From positions 310,001-374,000 of the forward strand of contig QNQO01000643.1 of assembly GCA_003290165.1 (NCBI GenBank): DNA of 64,000 nucleotides. Direction: 5' to 3'. How positions within the stretch are numbered: the stretch's first letter is position 1; each line of letters starts with the position of its first letter. The notes beneath the pieces are model-generated. The model was not told the DNA's origin. It searched no databases and was given only the letters and a program-made list of their open reading frames with translations. Position numbers and translations under genes: made by a program. Positions 45,021-57,570 of this stretch are shown in pieces. Origin of the DNA: Berberis thunbergii. Its lineage: Eukaryota; Streptophyta; Magnoliopsida; Ranunculales; Berberidaceae.

Positions 45021-45975
45021 TATCGGTTACTCCCACCAGTTGATGGGCTGCATGCAGGGTCATTAATTCGATTAATGTGGACTCATGTAGTTGCAATTGG
45101 AACCGTTGTTTCCCTACTTCCCATACGACATTTAATGTTGACATAATTGTTGGTTAACGATGCTTCGTAAACCACATTGCCTATATATAGGCTAGTCGTT
45201 CTTCATCTCAAGCATTGAAATGAGTGTTGTAGAGTATGTTGATAAAATGTATCTTACAAGAGAATATGCTTTGGGCATTCCAAAGGTTGAAGGAAGATCT
45301 ATGCTTCGAATGTTCTAACATTTGCAGCATTTAGTCTTAGAAAGACCTGCTATTATGTGACGCCACCTAATCTGGGTGAGCATCCAATTGATTCCATGAG
45401 ATCTTGTAATATCTTCTTACATTTAGAAGAAGTACAAACTCTTCCTCAGATGACAGGTCTGTCTTCCATCTTCTATTGCTCCCCAGCTTCCATCTGTCAC
45501 TGCTGTTGGGAGATGATCCATGCAATTTGTTTTTGGTGAAGTGGAGCGCCAGTGAAAGTGACTTTTGATCCTGGGGTGGTATCTTTGCATCACCTCAGGT
45601 ATTACACATTTGAGAGGCGTCCACATTTGGTTCCTTTTGAATCCTCTTCGTAAGGCGGGTTGATGTAGCGGGAAGTCTACTGAACTGGACAACAATTTTT
45701 GGGACGACAACACTTTGAGACCTCAATGATCCCGCTACTTAGGGATATTCTTGTATGCCTTCTTTTGCTTTCACCACTTTACATAGAGGCTGATTGGCGG
45801 AATGAAGTCTCGACGTGCGTATTAGTAGATGCATATTTGTGCCAAACTTATATACTTTTAGTATGTAAGCCTTTGTTCTGGTCTGCAAGCTTTGTAATAA
45901 CTTTCATTGCAATCAATAAAAGCTGTTTTATTTCTCAAATATGTCTTGTATGAACAATTCTTCTAAACTAAAAAA
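45021..45975 (+). other. Unidentified insert with TATA and poly(A)-like signals
   Basis: About 950 bp replacing the end of Athila integrase. TATATATA at about 45183-45190 and AATAAAAG near 45917 frame it like a transcription unit. A 32-codon frame begins MSVVEYVDKMYLTREYALG shortly after the TATA box, then stops. I recognise no protein and cannot prove LTR ends. It could be an LTR, a small decayed gene or a viral-type promoter region. Confidence 0.35.
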
Positions 45976-47498
45976 AATAGAAAAAAAAACGAAATCAAAA
46001 CAACAAAATAATTTAACTCCGTGTGGTGACTAAGCTAACCCAACCCTTAAAGAGGCGCGTATGGTCTTGGTTCGGATTGCATAGTTTTCTAGCAAAGTGT
46101 CTTGCTTTGGGAGAGCCAGCAAAGTTACTGAGAGTGGACTTCATGCTGGCGAGCAATTCTTTGCTGATTATCAGCCCTTGGAGTAGGCGCCCGTTTGCTG
46201 AAGTATTGTTACTTAGCTTTGTGTTGGTCTGGATTGGGCTTCCAGTTCTAAATTATGGTTTTTCGCATAGTTGCACATCGGTTGTCAGGCTTTCCCTCCA
46301 CCCACATAGATTGATTCTCCTATTTTGTCTAGGTCCGGTGCCTGAATATCTGTTGCGCTGGCCTGAGCTGTAATTGGTTGCAATTCATTTGTTTCAAGGC
46401 TGCATAATGGCAGTTTCTTGCTGCAGGTGGATTTCCTCGGATAGTTGCTTTGGCCTCGTTGGTTGTGTATTTGATGCAGTGGTGTAGAGTGGAAACTACT
46501 ACCTCCATATGATGAAACCAAGGCCTTCCTAGAATAATGTTGTAGGTGGATGGAGCATCAACTACCCTAAATTGTCTGACAAGGTACTTCTACAATCGTG
46601 GCTCTCCCGCCACCACTATTAAATTGATCTTCCCGATGGGGAAGCATTTCTCTCCATCAAATCCAAACATGGGGTGAGTGGCGGGGGTTAAGTTTTTCTC
46701 CTAAGTTTCATTTTCAAAATGCCCTGAGAAACAAGACATTAAGAGAGATTCCTGTATCCACCAAGGCCATTTTCACCTCCCACTTCACAATGACCAGGGT
46801 GCCAATGTGAGGAGAATGTACACCCTGGAGATCCCTATCCATAAACGTCAATGGTGGGATCAATCTCTGAACTCGTGCATGATGCACTTGCTGGTCCTCT
46901 TACTAGGGTGGTGTTCGCATCTTAGTCAGCGTCCTCTTGGGGGACCTTTTGGATTGTTCTCCCTTAGGACCGACCCCATGAAGAACATAGATGATGCCAT
47001 GAGCTTCCTTTTCGATTTCCTTGACAACGTCTTCCCTTTCCTTTGTTCTGTCTGGCTTCAAGTTCGAGCTCAGGAACTCCTTGAGCTTGCCTTTCCTGAT
47101 CCAGTACTCGACTTCTCCTCTGAGGTTTCTGCAGTCCTCAGTATCATGTACGCCCTCCTTATGGAAGGCACAATATTTTTTATTTTCTTGTTGAGCGGGG
47201 TCTCCTCGCTGCTTGGGGGCCACTTCACTTTTTCTCAATTCTTGATAGAATCGAGGATGTAGACAGACTGGTGTTGAGAGGGGTGACAGATTTGGACCCG
47301 ATATAATTGGATGCCCTGTCCTGCCTTTTGCGGCAGTAGTCATTCTTTCTGTCATAGTGCTTTCTCTTGTTCCCGCCATCGTCGTCTTTCTTCTTCACAT
47401 ATTTCTCGTCCCTGGGGACATAGGGTGTTTTTTCAGATTCCGCCTCATTTTTTGCGGTGAACATCTCGTCTAGAGAGATGTATCTTTGAGCATCTGAA

Positions 47499-47574
47499 AC
47501 TAGTGTCACGACCCGATCCTCATTTTCAAAAGCCTGCCACATCGGTTGGGGGGCCAGAGTAAGGAAGTCATAAA
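47499..47574. repeat. Scar beside the TRIM
   Basis: actag (47499-47503), then tgtcacgacccgatcc identical to the start of the TRIM LTR, then 55 bp of other sequence up to the next actag at 47575. It looks like the remains of an earlier related insertion at the same site, or a local duplication. Confidence 0.55.
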
Positions 47575-47579
47575 ACTAG

Positions 47580-48258
47580 TGTCACGACCCGATCCACATG
47601 ATATAATATTTTCCACTCTGGGCCCAACCTAACTACCCGCACGACTTTAAAACGCGTTGTGTCGTGTAGATCCAAACCGTACATATATAGCACATCTAAA
47701 TCCCTCACCCAGGCAACGCGGGACTATAACACCGAGGTAGCTCGCTAGCCTCTGAGCCCGTCCACACTTGGTAGCCTTGCCAGCCTCCTGATCCCGCCCA
47801 CACATGGAGTTTCCAGCCTCAGAACTCGCCCGTCCACACAAGGTAGCCCGTCAGCCTCAAAGCCAGTCCACTCAGGGTATTACAATCCACCCCCCTTAGG
47901 GTCCAATGTCCTCATTGGCACAGTTCCGATTGGGTCCGGCTCTGATACCATTCTGTCATGACCCGATCCACATGATACAATATTGTCCACTCTGGGCCCA
48001 ACCTAACTATCAGCATGGCTTTAAAACGTGTTGTGTCATGTAGATCCAAACTCGTACATATATAGCGCATCTCCATCCCTCACCCAGAAGTTGTGGGACT
48101 ATAACGCCGAGGTAGCCTATCAGCCTCTGAGCCCGCCCACACTTGGTAGCCTGCCAGCCTTCTGAGTCCACCCACACATGGAGTTGTCAGCCTTAGAGCC
48201 TGCCCGCCCACGCAAGGTAGCCCATCAGTCTCAGAGCCCGCCCACTCAAGGTATTACA
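47580..48258 (-). mobile_element. TRIM retrotransposon, 679 bp
   Basis: Two 305-bp LTRs (47580-47884 and 47954-48258) begin tgtca(c/t)gacccgatcc and end gggtattaca or aggtattaca. Only 69 bp separate them, holding minus-strand tggtatcagagccggaccc (initiator tRNA-Met primer site) and a ccctaaggggggtgg polypurine tract. A perfect 5-bp TSD, actag, lies at 47575-47579 and 48259-48263. LTRs differ at roughly a tenth of positions, so it is old. Each LTR has a TATA-like catatatag and internal repeats around gcctctgagcccg. There is no coding. Confidence 0.9.
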
Positions 48259-48865
48259 ACTAGCCTCTCATTCGGCCTGAGGTGAAGGCTATGATGACGA
48301 TGTCATTACTACAACAGTCAATGAGTGTCAACTCATCATTGAACCGCATGACGTATTCCATCAACGTCTTATTTTGCTTCTATTTTAGGGTCAGTAGATA
48401 GTGTGGGCCCTTCCTGATTTGTTGGCTTCCCACAAAGTGCGCGAGGAACGCCGTCGCCAATGTTCGGAATGAGTTGATGGACCTCGGAGGAAGGTTGTGG
48501 AACCAAGTTAGCGCTGTCATTTTCAGGTTGTTGGAGAATGATCGGTACATTATCACATCAAACCCTTCTTTGAGTGCCATTACATGCTAGAAGTGGCACA
48601 AATGATCGGATAGGTCTTTCGTCCCGTCATAGTACTCCATCTTTGGTGGGGTGTACTTCTTCGGTAGCGGTTCATCCACGATATGAACCATAAATGGAGG
48701 GACAGTGAAATTGAGCAAACGTCTAGGTTTGTAGCCTCTTGCCAGATGGGGTTTTGCAAGACGTGTCTGTCGGTTCTTGACATAGATTAGATCGTTGGTG
48801 CAAAATACAGTTTTGCACTCCCCTGAATAGATTAGATCGTTGGTGCAACATCTGGACATAGCTCC

Positions 48866-51800
48866 CTAAGTTTTATGGATGCTTACTCTAGATACAACCA
48901 TATCAAGATGCACCCACTAGACCGGGGAAAACTCTCTTTCATAACAGAGAGGGGTATATAGTGGTATTGAGCGATGCCATTCGGATTAAAAAATGCAAGA
49001 TCAATATATCAAAGGCAGGTCAATAGCATGTTTGCATAGCAAATTGGAAAGACAACGAAGATCTACATCGATGATATGCTAGTTGATGTGGTTGATTTCT
49101 GCTCACCTTTTTCACCTTAACCCGAACCTACACATGGAATGCATGTGAGCCAAAGACCACCATGTGGCGGTCAATGATGCTTAAGTAAAATAAGGCTTAG
49201 ACGAGGTTTAAAGCTGCGAATTGGGTGCAGCGTATCTTTGTTCATTGACCTTTTCTCCCTTTTGTAGTGTAAGAGTCATTGTTCGGCTAGGCCTTTGGTG
49301 GCATAGTTTAGGGAAAGAGATCTTGCTAGAGATCCTTTCCTTATTGGGAGTTGCCCATGTAGAAACGTTTCCCTACACGACTTGTGCTCCTAAATCTGTG
49401 GGAGAGGTTTCTATTTCGGAGTGTTGTCCATGCAAGGAAGTTTCCTTGTCGGACTTATACTCCAGTATTTGTTTCCTAGTTGGAACCAATGTATTGCTGG
49501 CCTACCTGTCTTGGGGTCGATCCCCCAGATACTTGCCTTATTAGGGCTTACGAGTATTGGACTTGATTGCCTGACGTTTGGGCTTAGTAACGCATTGCAA
49601 TTTGGGTTTGACCTTCTGGATCCTGCCAATAGTGGGCTTAGTGTTGTCTGGGCCTTGTTGGATTGAGCGTGCAATCAGAACTGCTTTGTTCTGTTGACGA
49701 GATTATCATGGCATGCGTACGATGTTGATGAGAGGACGGTTTGGTGTATCATCACTAGTAAAAGACCTCCATAGTTCTGACCACATTGCAGACCTAAAAG
49801 AAGCCTTCTTTCAACTCCGCAAGTACCAAATGAAGCTCAATCTACAAAAGTGCACCTTCAGACTAGATTCTGGAAAATTGTTTGATTACATAGTCACCTA
49901 AAGTGGAATAGAAACGACCCAAAATTGATTCAGACTCTTCTCGACATGAGGTCAGCTACTAATATAAAAGAATTTTAGAGCCTAACTGGAAAAGTGGCAG
50001 CCCTAAACAGGTTCATTTCCAAATCTTTAGATAAATGCCTTTATTTTTACAAAATTTTGCAGGGGAATAAGGAGTTTCAATGGGATGAGGATTGTGAACA
50101 TGCCTTATAGAATTTGAAAGCGTATATTGGGGCACATAGCTACTCTCAAAACCTATTCCAGGATAAACACTTACTTGTACTTTCGGTCTCAGAACATGCA
50201 GTCAGCTCTGCCCTAATCCGAAAAGATAAAGGGAGACATAGCCAGTCTACAACGTCAGCAAAACATTTGCGGAGGCAAAAGCTAACTACCCCAACCTAGA
50301 GAAATCGTCCTTGGTGTTAGTTACCTATTTCAGAAAGCTGAGACTCTATGTACAAACTCATTTACAAATGGTCCTTACTTAATATCCATTTCGATTAGTA
50401 TTTTATAAATCGAGCTGTTAGGAAGGATGGTCAGACGATCAGTATAGCTGGGACAAGCGTTAGTGTACTTCATTGTTGAGTTCACTGGGTAGGATAACAA
50501 AAGCCAAATTGCCAAGAGGAATGAGAAAACCATGAACAAACCCCACAAGGATGGATTCTACGATGTGACAGATCATCCAACAAGAAAAGAAGTGGGGTTG
50601 GGATCATTATTTGCAACCCGAAGGGAATAACTCGGGAGAAACATAAAATTCTGCTTTAGTGCCTCCAACAACAAAGCTGAGTATGTAGCCCTCATAATCA
50701 GAGTAAAACTGGCTTAAGGAATCAGAGTAAAAGAATCACAGTGTATAGTGATTCCCAACTGATAGTCAACTAGGTAAATGGAGAATTTTATGCTAAGGAC
50801 CCTCATATGTTGGCCTATTTTTAAAAAAACAATTAACATCATGAAGGGTTTCAAGAAGGTCCTACTGTGATGTTGTTCTAGAATAGACAACCAAAGGGCT
50901 GATGCTTTGGCTAACATGACCTCATTCACAACAGACAACCCTGATAAACTTATAGAGCTCCAAGAAATGTTAACCCTGGAAGAAGAGGAATTCCACGAGG
51001 CCCGCCCTACAAGTGAAGGAACTGGCTGGATGAGTCCCATAGTCAGGTACATTAAAGATGGAGTCCTCCCAGCAGAAAAATTAGAAGCTTGTAAGCTAAA
51101 AAACAAGGCAGTATCATACACTGTTTTCAATGATAAACTGTACATGAGATTAACAACTAATCCACTACTCAGATGCCTAACTCCCAGTAAAGTAGACTAC
51201 GTCCTTAGAGATCAATGAAGGAATCCGCAGGAACCATCCCGAGGGAAGAACGTTGGCCCATAAAGCCCTTACCCTTGAGTATTATTGGTCGAAGATGCAG
51301 GAAGAAACTAAGGACTTGATTCGAAAATGTGGTAAATGTCAGTGGTATGCCTCATACACTCAAATGCCTGCTTAGAATTTGGTCCCAATGACTAGCCCAT
51401 GGCTTTTTGCATAGTGGCAAAAATGAACATCATAGGCCCACTATCCCCCTTCAATAAGAATAAATTCCTCCATGTAGCTATGGATTACTTTACAAATGGG
51501 TGGAGGTTGAGCCGCTGTCTAAAATATGAGAGAATCAAATCAAGAACTTCTTTTAGAAGTCCATCATTTGTATGTTCGGTGTTCCGAAAACGTTGATTAG
51601 TGATAATGGGACTTAGTCCGAAGGCAAAAAGGAGAAGAAATTTTGTACTAATCTGAACATCAATCACCGCTACTCAGTGCCGAGACACCCCCAAGCCAAC
51701 TGACAAGTAGAAGTCACCAACTAAACCATATTAGAGGAAATCAAGAAAAAGCTCGAAACAGCTAAAAGACTCTAGGTATTGGAATTGCCAGGTATCCTCT

Positions 51801-52006
51801 GGACTTGCCAGATCACAAATAGGATCCTGATAAGAGAAACACCATTTGCCCTCACCTATGGGTTAAAGGCAATGATCTTAGTGGAACTTGGAATGCCAAC
51901 ATTCAGAACAGAGGGGTTCATGTTGGATAGATACTAAAGAATTTCTGAGAGTAAGACTAGACCTTCTCGAAAAAAGAAGAGATAGAGCTTCCATCAAAAT
52001 AGCGAT
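48866..52006 (+). pseudogene. Tat-lineage gypsy pol, RT to integrase
   Basis: Plus strand. RT at 48866-49083 (SRYNHIKMHPL, FITERGI, IYIDDMLV) resumes after the solo LTR at 49755 (HIADLKEAFFQLRKYQMKLN). RNase H follows (HLLVLSVSEHAVSSAL, about 50160-50210). A second RNase H-like stretch, NNKAEYVALI (about 50670), fits the extra domain of Tat elements. Integrase from about 51236 has the H-H-C-C finger (HPEGRTLAH to CGKCQ) and AMDYFT of the core. Stops occur throughout. It ends at the Athila-like LTR at 52007. Confidence 0.78.
49084..49754 (+). mobile_element. Solo LTR, Tat-type, copy 1
   Basis: 671 bp from tgatgtgg to tatcatca, with a perfect 5-bp TSD, ctagt, at 49079-49083 and 49755-49759. 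It lies inside RT codons, and the reading resumes right after it. The internal region was lost by LTR-LTR recombination. Confidence 0.9.
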
Positions 52007-53165
52007 TGATGCTGATTTTACTAACCTAAATTAATAGGCTAATTTAACTTCATTGTTATAGCGCAAGTGCACGGTAGCCTAACTACTAGACAATTGCAAA
52101 TACATGCCGATCCCAAGAGGATTGAAGACGCAATCGAAAACTAAGATCTCACATACTAATTTAAAAGGGGATTACAACAATCGGAAATTTCCAAAACTAA
52201 TGAAAAACAAAAAAAATAATTCAATTGAAAATTGAGTTTGAGAATCAAATAGAGATATGCCAAGGCTTTCGAATCATCCATCAAGTTCATAAAAATTATA
52301 CTAATGTCAATTATTGTCTCCCATCAACGTAGTGGATTGGTTTTCAACAAATATGCAAACCCTAGCATTAATTGTCCATTTAAGGCATAACTGATACGAA
52401 TAAAACATGCTTAAACGAAAACAAAGAATAATTCTAACTACCATGAATGTATGACATACATAGTGAAAGTAATATGCACTTGTTTACAAATCAACCCAAT
52501 GTCAAATCAGACAATGCATCGAAACACAATAAAAAAAAGTAAATTGTACTAAGCCTGAGGAGACATCTATGCCTTAGCGGAAGGTTTAGAAGATCATGGT
52601 GGTGATGGTCGTAGTGGTGGCGTGGGTGAACATTTCCTACTCAACGAACGTGAACAGTGGTGGTATAAAATAATATGTGGGTGCCAATAGCGAAGTGAAA
52701 AGAATTTAAAAACTATTTTTCCTTTTAAAATGTCTTCTTCGCTACGTTAATGCTTCTTCCTCTGCGATAACTGTTTTTGTGTGGTGTGAGTTACTTTGTC
52801 GAAGTAACGAGATGTTGAAGAGAGGCGAGTTGGTAGGATGATGTTGAGATGGTGGCTGCAGTGGAAATGGATTGTGGTGCAATAGTGAAGAGTTCCTTGC
52901 TCGAATAAAGAGAGAAAGAGGATAAGAGTTGAGGAAGGCGAGCGTGATGGTGAACTGTTATGTGGAAGAGATCGTGATGGTGAGATGAAGGCGTAGGAAG
53001 AAGAAGCTATTATTGAGGATGGGTCAGTGAGGGAGGACAATCTATGGTCTGTGGCATGAGGTCTCTGTGAAAAATCAAAGATGATGATGAGGTGGAAATT
53101 TGGAGCAGGAACACTGTGACGATGTGGTGGAGGTGTGATGGCGAGAGACGAAGGTCTCTGCCAAA
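52007..53165 (-). repeat. Athila-like 3' LTR, at least this long
   Basis: Homologous to 56591-57570. It probably extends to about 53650 but the partner is truncated, so the outer limit is unproven. The ORF at 52747-53235 is antisense to a purine-rich stretch and not credible. Confidence 0.55.
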
Positions 53166-53649
53166 AGATGATGAAAAAGGGATCGAGATGGAAATGAGAG
53201 ATTGTGGCTGTCAAAAGTGGGACGAGGAGGAACAAGATAGGAGAGGCTGTTAGTTGCCAGAGAATAGAGACTAAATAGAGTTGGGAATTTAGGTTAGGCT
53301 TGGCTTGGGATTGGGTTTAGGTTAAGATGGGTTTGGGTTTAACTATTATTCATAATTTGAGCTTTGTACCACTCTTTGAAATTGTCAGAATCCTATAAAA
53401 ATACAAACAAAAATAATTAGAATAAAATACGATATTCGAAACACTGACAAATGTAAATTATAAGGTAATTTGAGTATAAATAATGTGAATAACAAATACC
53501 CCAAATCTATATATTGCTAGCTTTCGAGTAAAACAAAAATAAAATCCTAACTCACTTTCGTAGGAATTATCGGTTGCACTTACCTTAACGTGCAATAAAG
53601 CTTTGAACCCCTAGATTACCTCTAGTGGATGAGTTATAGTCTCGTACAG

Positions 53650-55119
53650 GTTTTCAAAGATGTTACCCACAAACTTTTATTGATTCAATAAAATAAAACC
53701 TACTTAAAAAACAAAAAACATGGTCTTTTTATTTTTTATTTTTTTATGAATGTCAGATGGTCACTCTCCTTTTATTTTCCTCAAAGTAATTATCTAATTG
53801 CCAAATTTTTAAGAACAACAACTAACAATGTCACAGTAGTACATCAACAAATTTTGACAACAATTTAATAATATCCCAAGGTTAAATAAATATAATCATC
53901 ATTTTCAACTCGAAGTGTGTGTGTGCATGGCCTCATGAACATAATTCTCCATTTGACAGTAAAGACACTACTAGATAGCCTTTAGAAAATACGATTTGAC
54001 TACAAATCTCTCGTGTCACTAAGAAATAACTCACTCATAGATTGAGTATATAACTCAGTTTATATTTGTGGAAAAGATAAATTATGAAAACACAAACATC
54101 TCACATATAATTACCATGAAAATCAGATTTTTCAAAGAATGAAATGAATATGATCTCATGGACTGGAATATAGATTACTTTTGACAATGTCTAATCAAAC
54201 ATCATAGTTCTTGTTTATCCAATCTCCACATCTATGGACCAAACATTTACTTGAGATCAATTAGGTTTTTATTAGGTTGTAATGGGGTTTGGATTATGGC
54301 TAACAAGAACAAAAAATGTTATACGAAAAATTCTCAGAGAATGGCTACACCCTTTAATAAACACATAGGGCACTGAAGATTAAACCCAATGTTGTACACC
54401 ATTAATTTTTCTTCATTCGAAAATCTTCTTCATTTTTTTTATTTTATTTTATCAATGACATGTTTTTCCCTTTCTGCCCGATGAAACATTTCAGTCTTGA
54501 AGATTCATGGAATATCTAGTTTAATCTCTTTCTATTTGCCCTTCCAAACATATATCCAATCATACACATTCTCAAAAAAATTGGGTAAGGATAAAAATAA
54601 TATGGGGTATTACTTCATAATTGGAGTAGGTAATGGAGATGGGGTTAGCAAAGAAAAGGTTATTCAAAATCTCAAAGGGTTGCAAACAAATATTTATTAC
54701 TGGGTAGGTTAAAAGGCTAGAGAATGGTTCAAAGAAAAATGTCAATATCACTTCCTAAGCTCTATTCGGTATTATGAAATCTCAATTAAATAAGTGAAGA
54801 AGGTCCAGTATAATGATTCAATATTAATGTCATTCTAAAAGCAATCAATAAAAGAACAAGAATAATGAGGTCATCAACAAGATAATGCAGAGTAAAGAAA
54901 ACTAAGAGTTTATTAAATAACCCTCAAGAAAAAATAGAATGACTCAAACTCACAAGGGTAAAGTTTCCACTATTATTCTAATGCTTTCTAGTAAGTATCT
55001 CACTCATCAACATCAAATTATGCAAACTTGGCTTATAGTGCAGGAATAATCGAGTTGAAAAATCTCATAAAATATGTTTCTTTTAAAGATAATGTCAAAC
55101 CTTATGTCTTCCTATCAAT
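53650..55119. other. Internal non-coding part of the Athila-like element
   Basis: AT-rich, no gag or pol motif in either strand. A T/A-rich stretch lies near 53720. Only position assigns it to the element. Confidence 0.35.
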
Positions 55120-55124
55120 ATATC

Positions 55125-55802
55125 TAATGATACACAAAAATGTCTTATCTTCTACATTGTACACGTGTCATGATGATCTCGAAGAATAACAAGCCCAAGC
55201 TTTAGCCTAGCACTAATCCGGCCCAAGTGGCGTCAAGCCCATGAAGTGTAGTCTGCCAGTCGGACCAAAATTACTACGATAACCTAAGCCTATACGTCTC
55301 ATAGCCATCCCTAATACCCGTAAGACCTATTGAGGCAAGTATCCCGGGGATCAACTTCGGACGAGTGCGCCAACAGTACTTTGTCTTCAACTAGGAAGCA
55401 AATACTAGAGTATACATTCTACGTGGAAACTTTCACCTATGGACAACACTCCAATTGGGAACTATCTCCCGCGTATCTAGGAGCACATGTCTAACAAGGA
55501 AACTTCCCTCTTCAAGATGACTCATAATTAGATAAGGATCTCCAAGAAAACCTTTTACCTTAAACTATGCCACCGATTGAATGGTCGAACCAGGACTCCA
55601 ATACTATAAATAAGATATGAGGTTGGTGAGCAAAGGTACACTACAAATTCCCTGTTTACGACTTTAAGCCTTCCTTAGATCATTATCTGACTTTAGCATC
55701 GGAGTGCCATCGGCTACCACAACGGTGGTCTGTGGCTCACGTGCATTCCTTGTGCAGGTCAGTAGGTCAAGGTCAAGTAGGGAGCAAAAATTGACTGCAT
55801 CA
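55125..55802 (-). mobile_element. Solo LTR, Tat-type, copy 2
   Basis: 678 bp in minus orientation, similar along its length to 49084-49754. A perfect 5-bp TSD, atatc, lies at 55120-55124 and 55803-55807. The 3' end reads catta where copy 1 has catca. Confidence 0.87.
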
Positions 55803-56563
55803 ATATCAGTGTGACAAGTGATAGCATGCATTTTCTCAAATTTATAAGCATATTTGAAAACATATTCTCTTCATTTGAAAAGAAATTTGGATTTTGAATA
55901 CATTTTGAAATCAAGTATAAAATATTTTTCACAAGTACCGGAGTCATCTAAGTATTCAATCGAGAATGAGTAAAATACAGTAATTAATCAATATAGTTGT
56001 GAAATACATTTCAGCTCAAAATTTTGAAAAATGGACAAAAACTCATAAACTGCCCCCTCAAACTTAAACCAAACATTGTCCTCAATATAGAAAAAGAAGA
56101 ATCATGACAAATGAAGAAAAAACAAAAGATAGGGGTTAAAGTGATATTCCCATGGCGAAGTTTTTACAAATTTTTTAAGAGATCATCCACCAATGAAAGC
56201 TCAAAAACATAAGAATTGTGGACTTATCATGATAAGTTGATAAAACACATACTTGACAAAAAAATGCACAAACGAAAAAAATTACATGCACTAGTTGTAA
56301 GTCAAAATATTTACGGGGCTAATGAGTATGAGTGAAATGCAATAAGAAAGAACTTAAAAACAATCCAAACTTACCGTAATGACACAACTGAAGCTGGGAT
56401 GCCTCCTAGGAGCGTTTAGTTTAACGTCATCAGCCCGACGTATATTCTTCCTCACAAATACAACAAATAAACAAGTGACTCCTAATACCGTTCCTAAACA
56501 TAGAAAATTATACATAATCTATAAGCTAGTGAAAAGAAAATCTAGACTTCAATTGTACTGTTA

Positions 56564-56588
56564 CAATCCCCAACAACGGTGCTAAAAA
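56564..56588 (-). promoter_or_regulatory. Primer-binding site of the Athila-like element
   Basis: Minus-strand ttagcaccgttgttggggat is two bases inside the 5' LTR. Canonical Athila sites read tggcgccgttgccgggga, so several transitions have accumulated. Confidence 0.6.
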
Positions 56589-56590
56589 CT

Positions 56591-57570
56591 TGATGTAGAT
56601 TTTACTAACCTAAATTAATAGGCTAATTTAACCTGATTGTTATACCACAAGTGCACAGTTGCCAAACTAGTAGACAGTGACAAACACGAGTTGATCCCAT
56701 GAGGATTGAAGACACAATAACAAACTAAGATCTACCTAAACAAATTTAAAAAGGGGGTTATAGATATCGAAAATTTCTAAACTAATGTAAAGCGGAAAAA
56801 AATTCAATTGAAAATTGAGTTTGAGAATCAAATACAAAGATGCTAAGTCTTTCGAATCATACATCGAGTTCATAAAATTATACTAGTGTCAATTATTGTC
56901 TTCTAGTAATGTGGTGGATTAATTTTAGTAAAGATGCAAACCCTAGCATTATTGTCTGTTTAAGGCACAACTAATCACATGTTTAACTAATACGAATGCA
57001 ACATGCTTAAACAAAAATATATAATAATTCTAACTACCATGGATGCATGACATACATGGTGAACGTAATATGTGTTTGTTTACAAATCAACCTAATGTCA
57101 AATTATACAATGCATCGGAAAACAATAAAAGACAAGAGTAAATTGTGCTAAGCCTGAGGAAGCATCTACGCCTTAGTTGAGGGTTTAGAGATCATGGTGG
57201 TGATGGTCGCAGTGGTGGTGTGGATGAACATCTCCTCCTCAACGAACGTGAATTGTAAAGGTATAGAATAATATGCGGGGTGCCAATATCAAAAAGAGAA
57301 AGGCGAGTGTGATGGTGAACTATTTTGTGGTGGAGATCATGATGGTGAGATGAAAACATGGGAAGATGAAGTTGTTCTTGAGGACGGGTCTGTAAGGGAG
57401 GACGATCTGTGGAAGAGATGGAAGAGGAGATTCTGTGTGAGAGATGAAAATTTTGTTAGTTTGAATATGGTCTGTGGAGTTAGGTATCTGTGAAAAATCA
57501 GAGATGATGAGATGGTGATTTGGAGCAGGGACGATGTGGTAGATGTGTGATGGCGAGAGACGGTCTCTAT
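56591..57570 (-). repeat. Athila-like 5' LTR, outer end missing
   Basis: Starts tgatgtagattttac at the primer site; similarity to the other LTR fades near 57570. Next to it are duplicated words (acaaaacaatgacccaaaac at about 57614 and 57735), suggesting repair at this junction. Confidence 0.55.

Larger units (their letters stand above)
45990..48861 (-). mobile_element. Tat-lineage gypsy fragment, gag and protease side
   Basis: Minus strand. Gag at 48300-48860 reads MVHIVDEPLPKKYTPPKMEY, YYDGTKDLSDHL and ALTWFHNLPPRSI. Further left come QRYISLDEMF, KKYCAFHKEGVHDTEDCRNL and a protease-like region to about 46.0 kb. A TRIM is inserted at 47580-48258. At about 48862 the strand switches, and Tat pol continues on plus. 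Confidence 0.78.
52007..57570 (-). mobile_element. Athila-like gypsy element with little coding (LARD-like)
   Basis: Related sequences at 52007-53165 and 56591-57570 start tgatg(c/t)(t/a)gattttacta and stay similar for about 1 kb, with a 200-bp gap in the second. Minus-strand agcaccgttgttggggattg at 56564-56588 next to the right copy is a mutated Athila/Tat primer site. So these are LTRs and the element reads leftwards. A gaggacaatgtttggtttaa motif near 56050-56090 is also known from such elements. Between the LTRs I find no gag or pol. It is inserted at the end of the Tat pol copy; its right LTR is cut before the NLR relic. Confidence 0.6.

Noticed and set aside
45021..45975. Endogenous pararetrovirus fragment
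   Set aside because: The TATA and poly(A) spacing hinted at it, but there is no coat, movement or RT coding to support it.
52747..53235. 162-codon ORF on minus
   Set aside because: Antisense to a purine-rich LTR segment; the homologous LTR does not keep it open.
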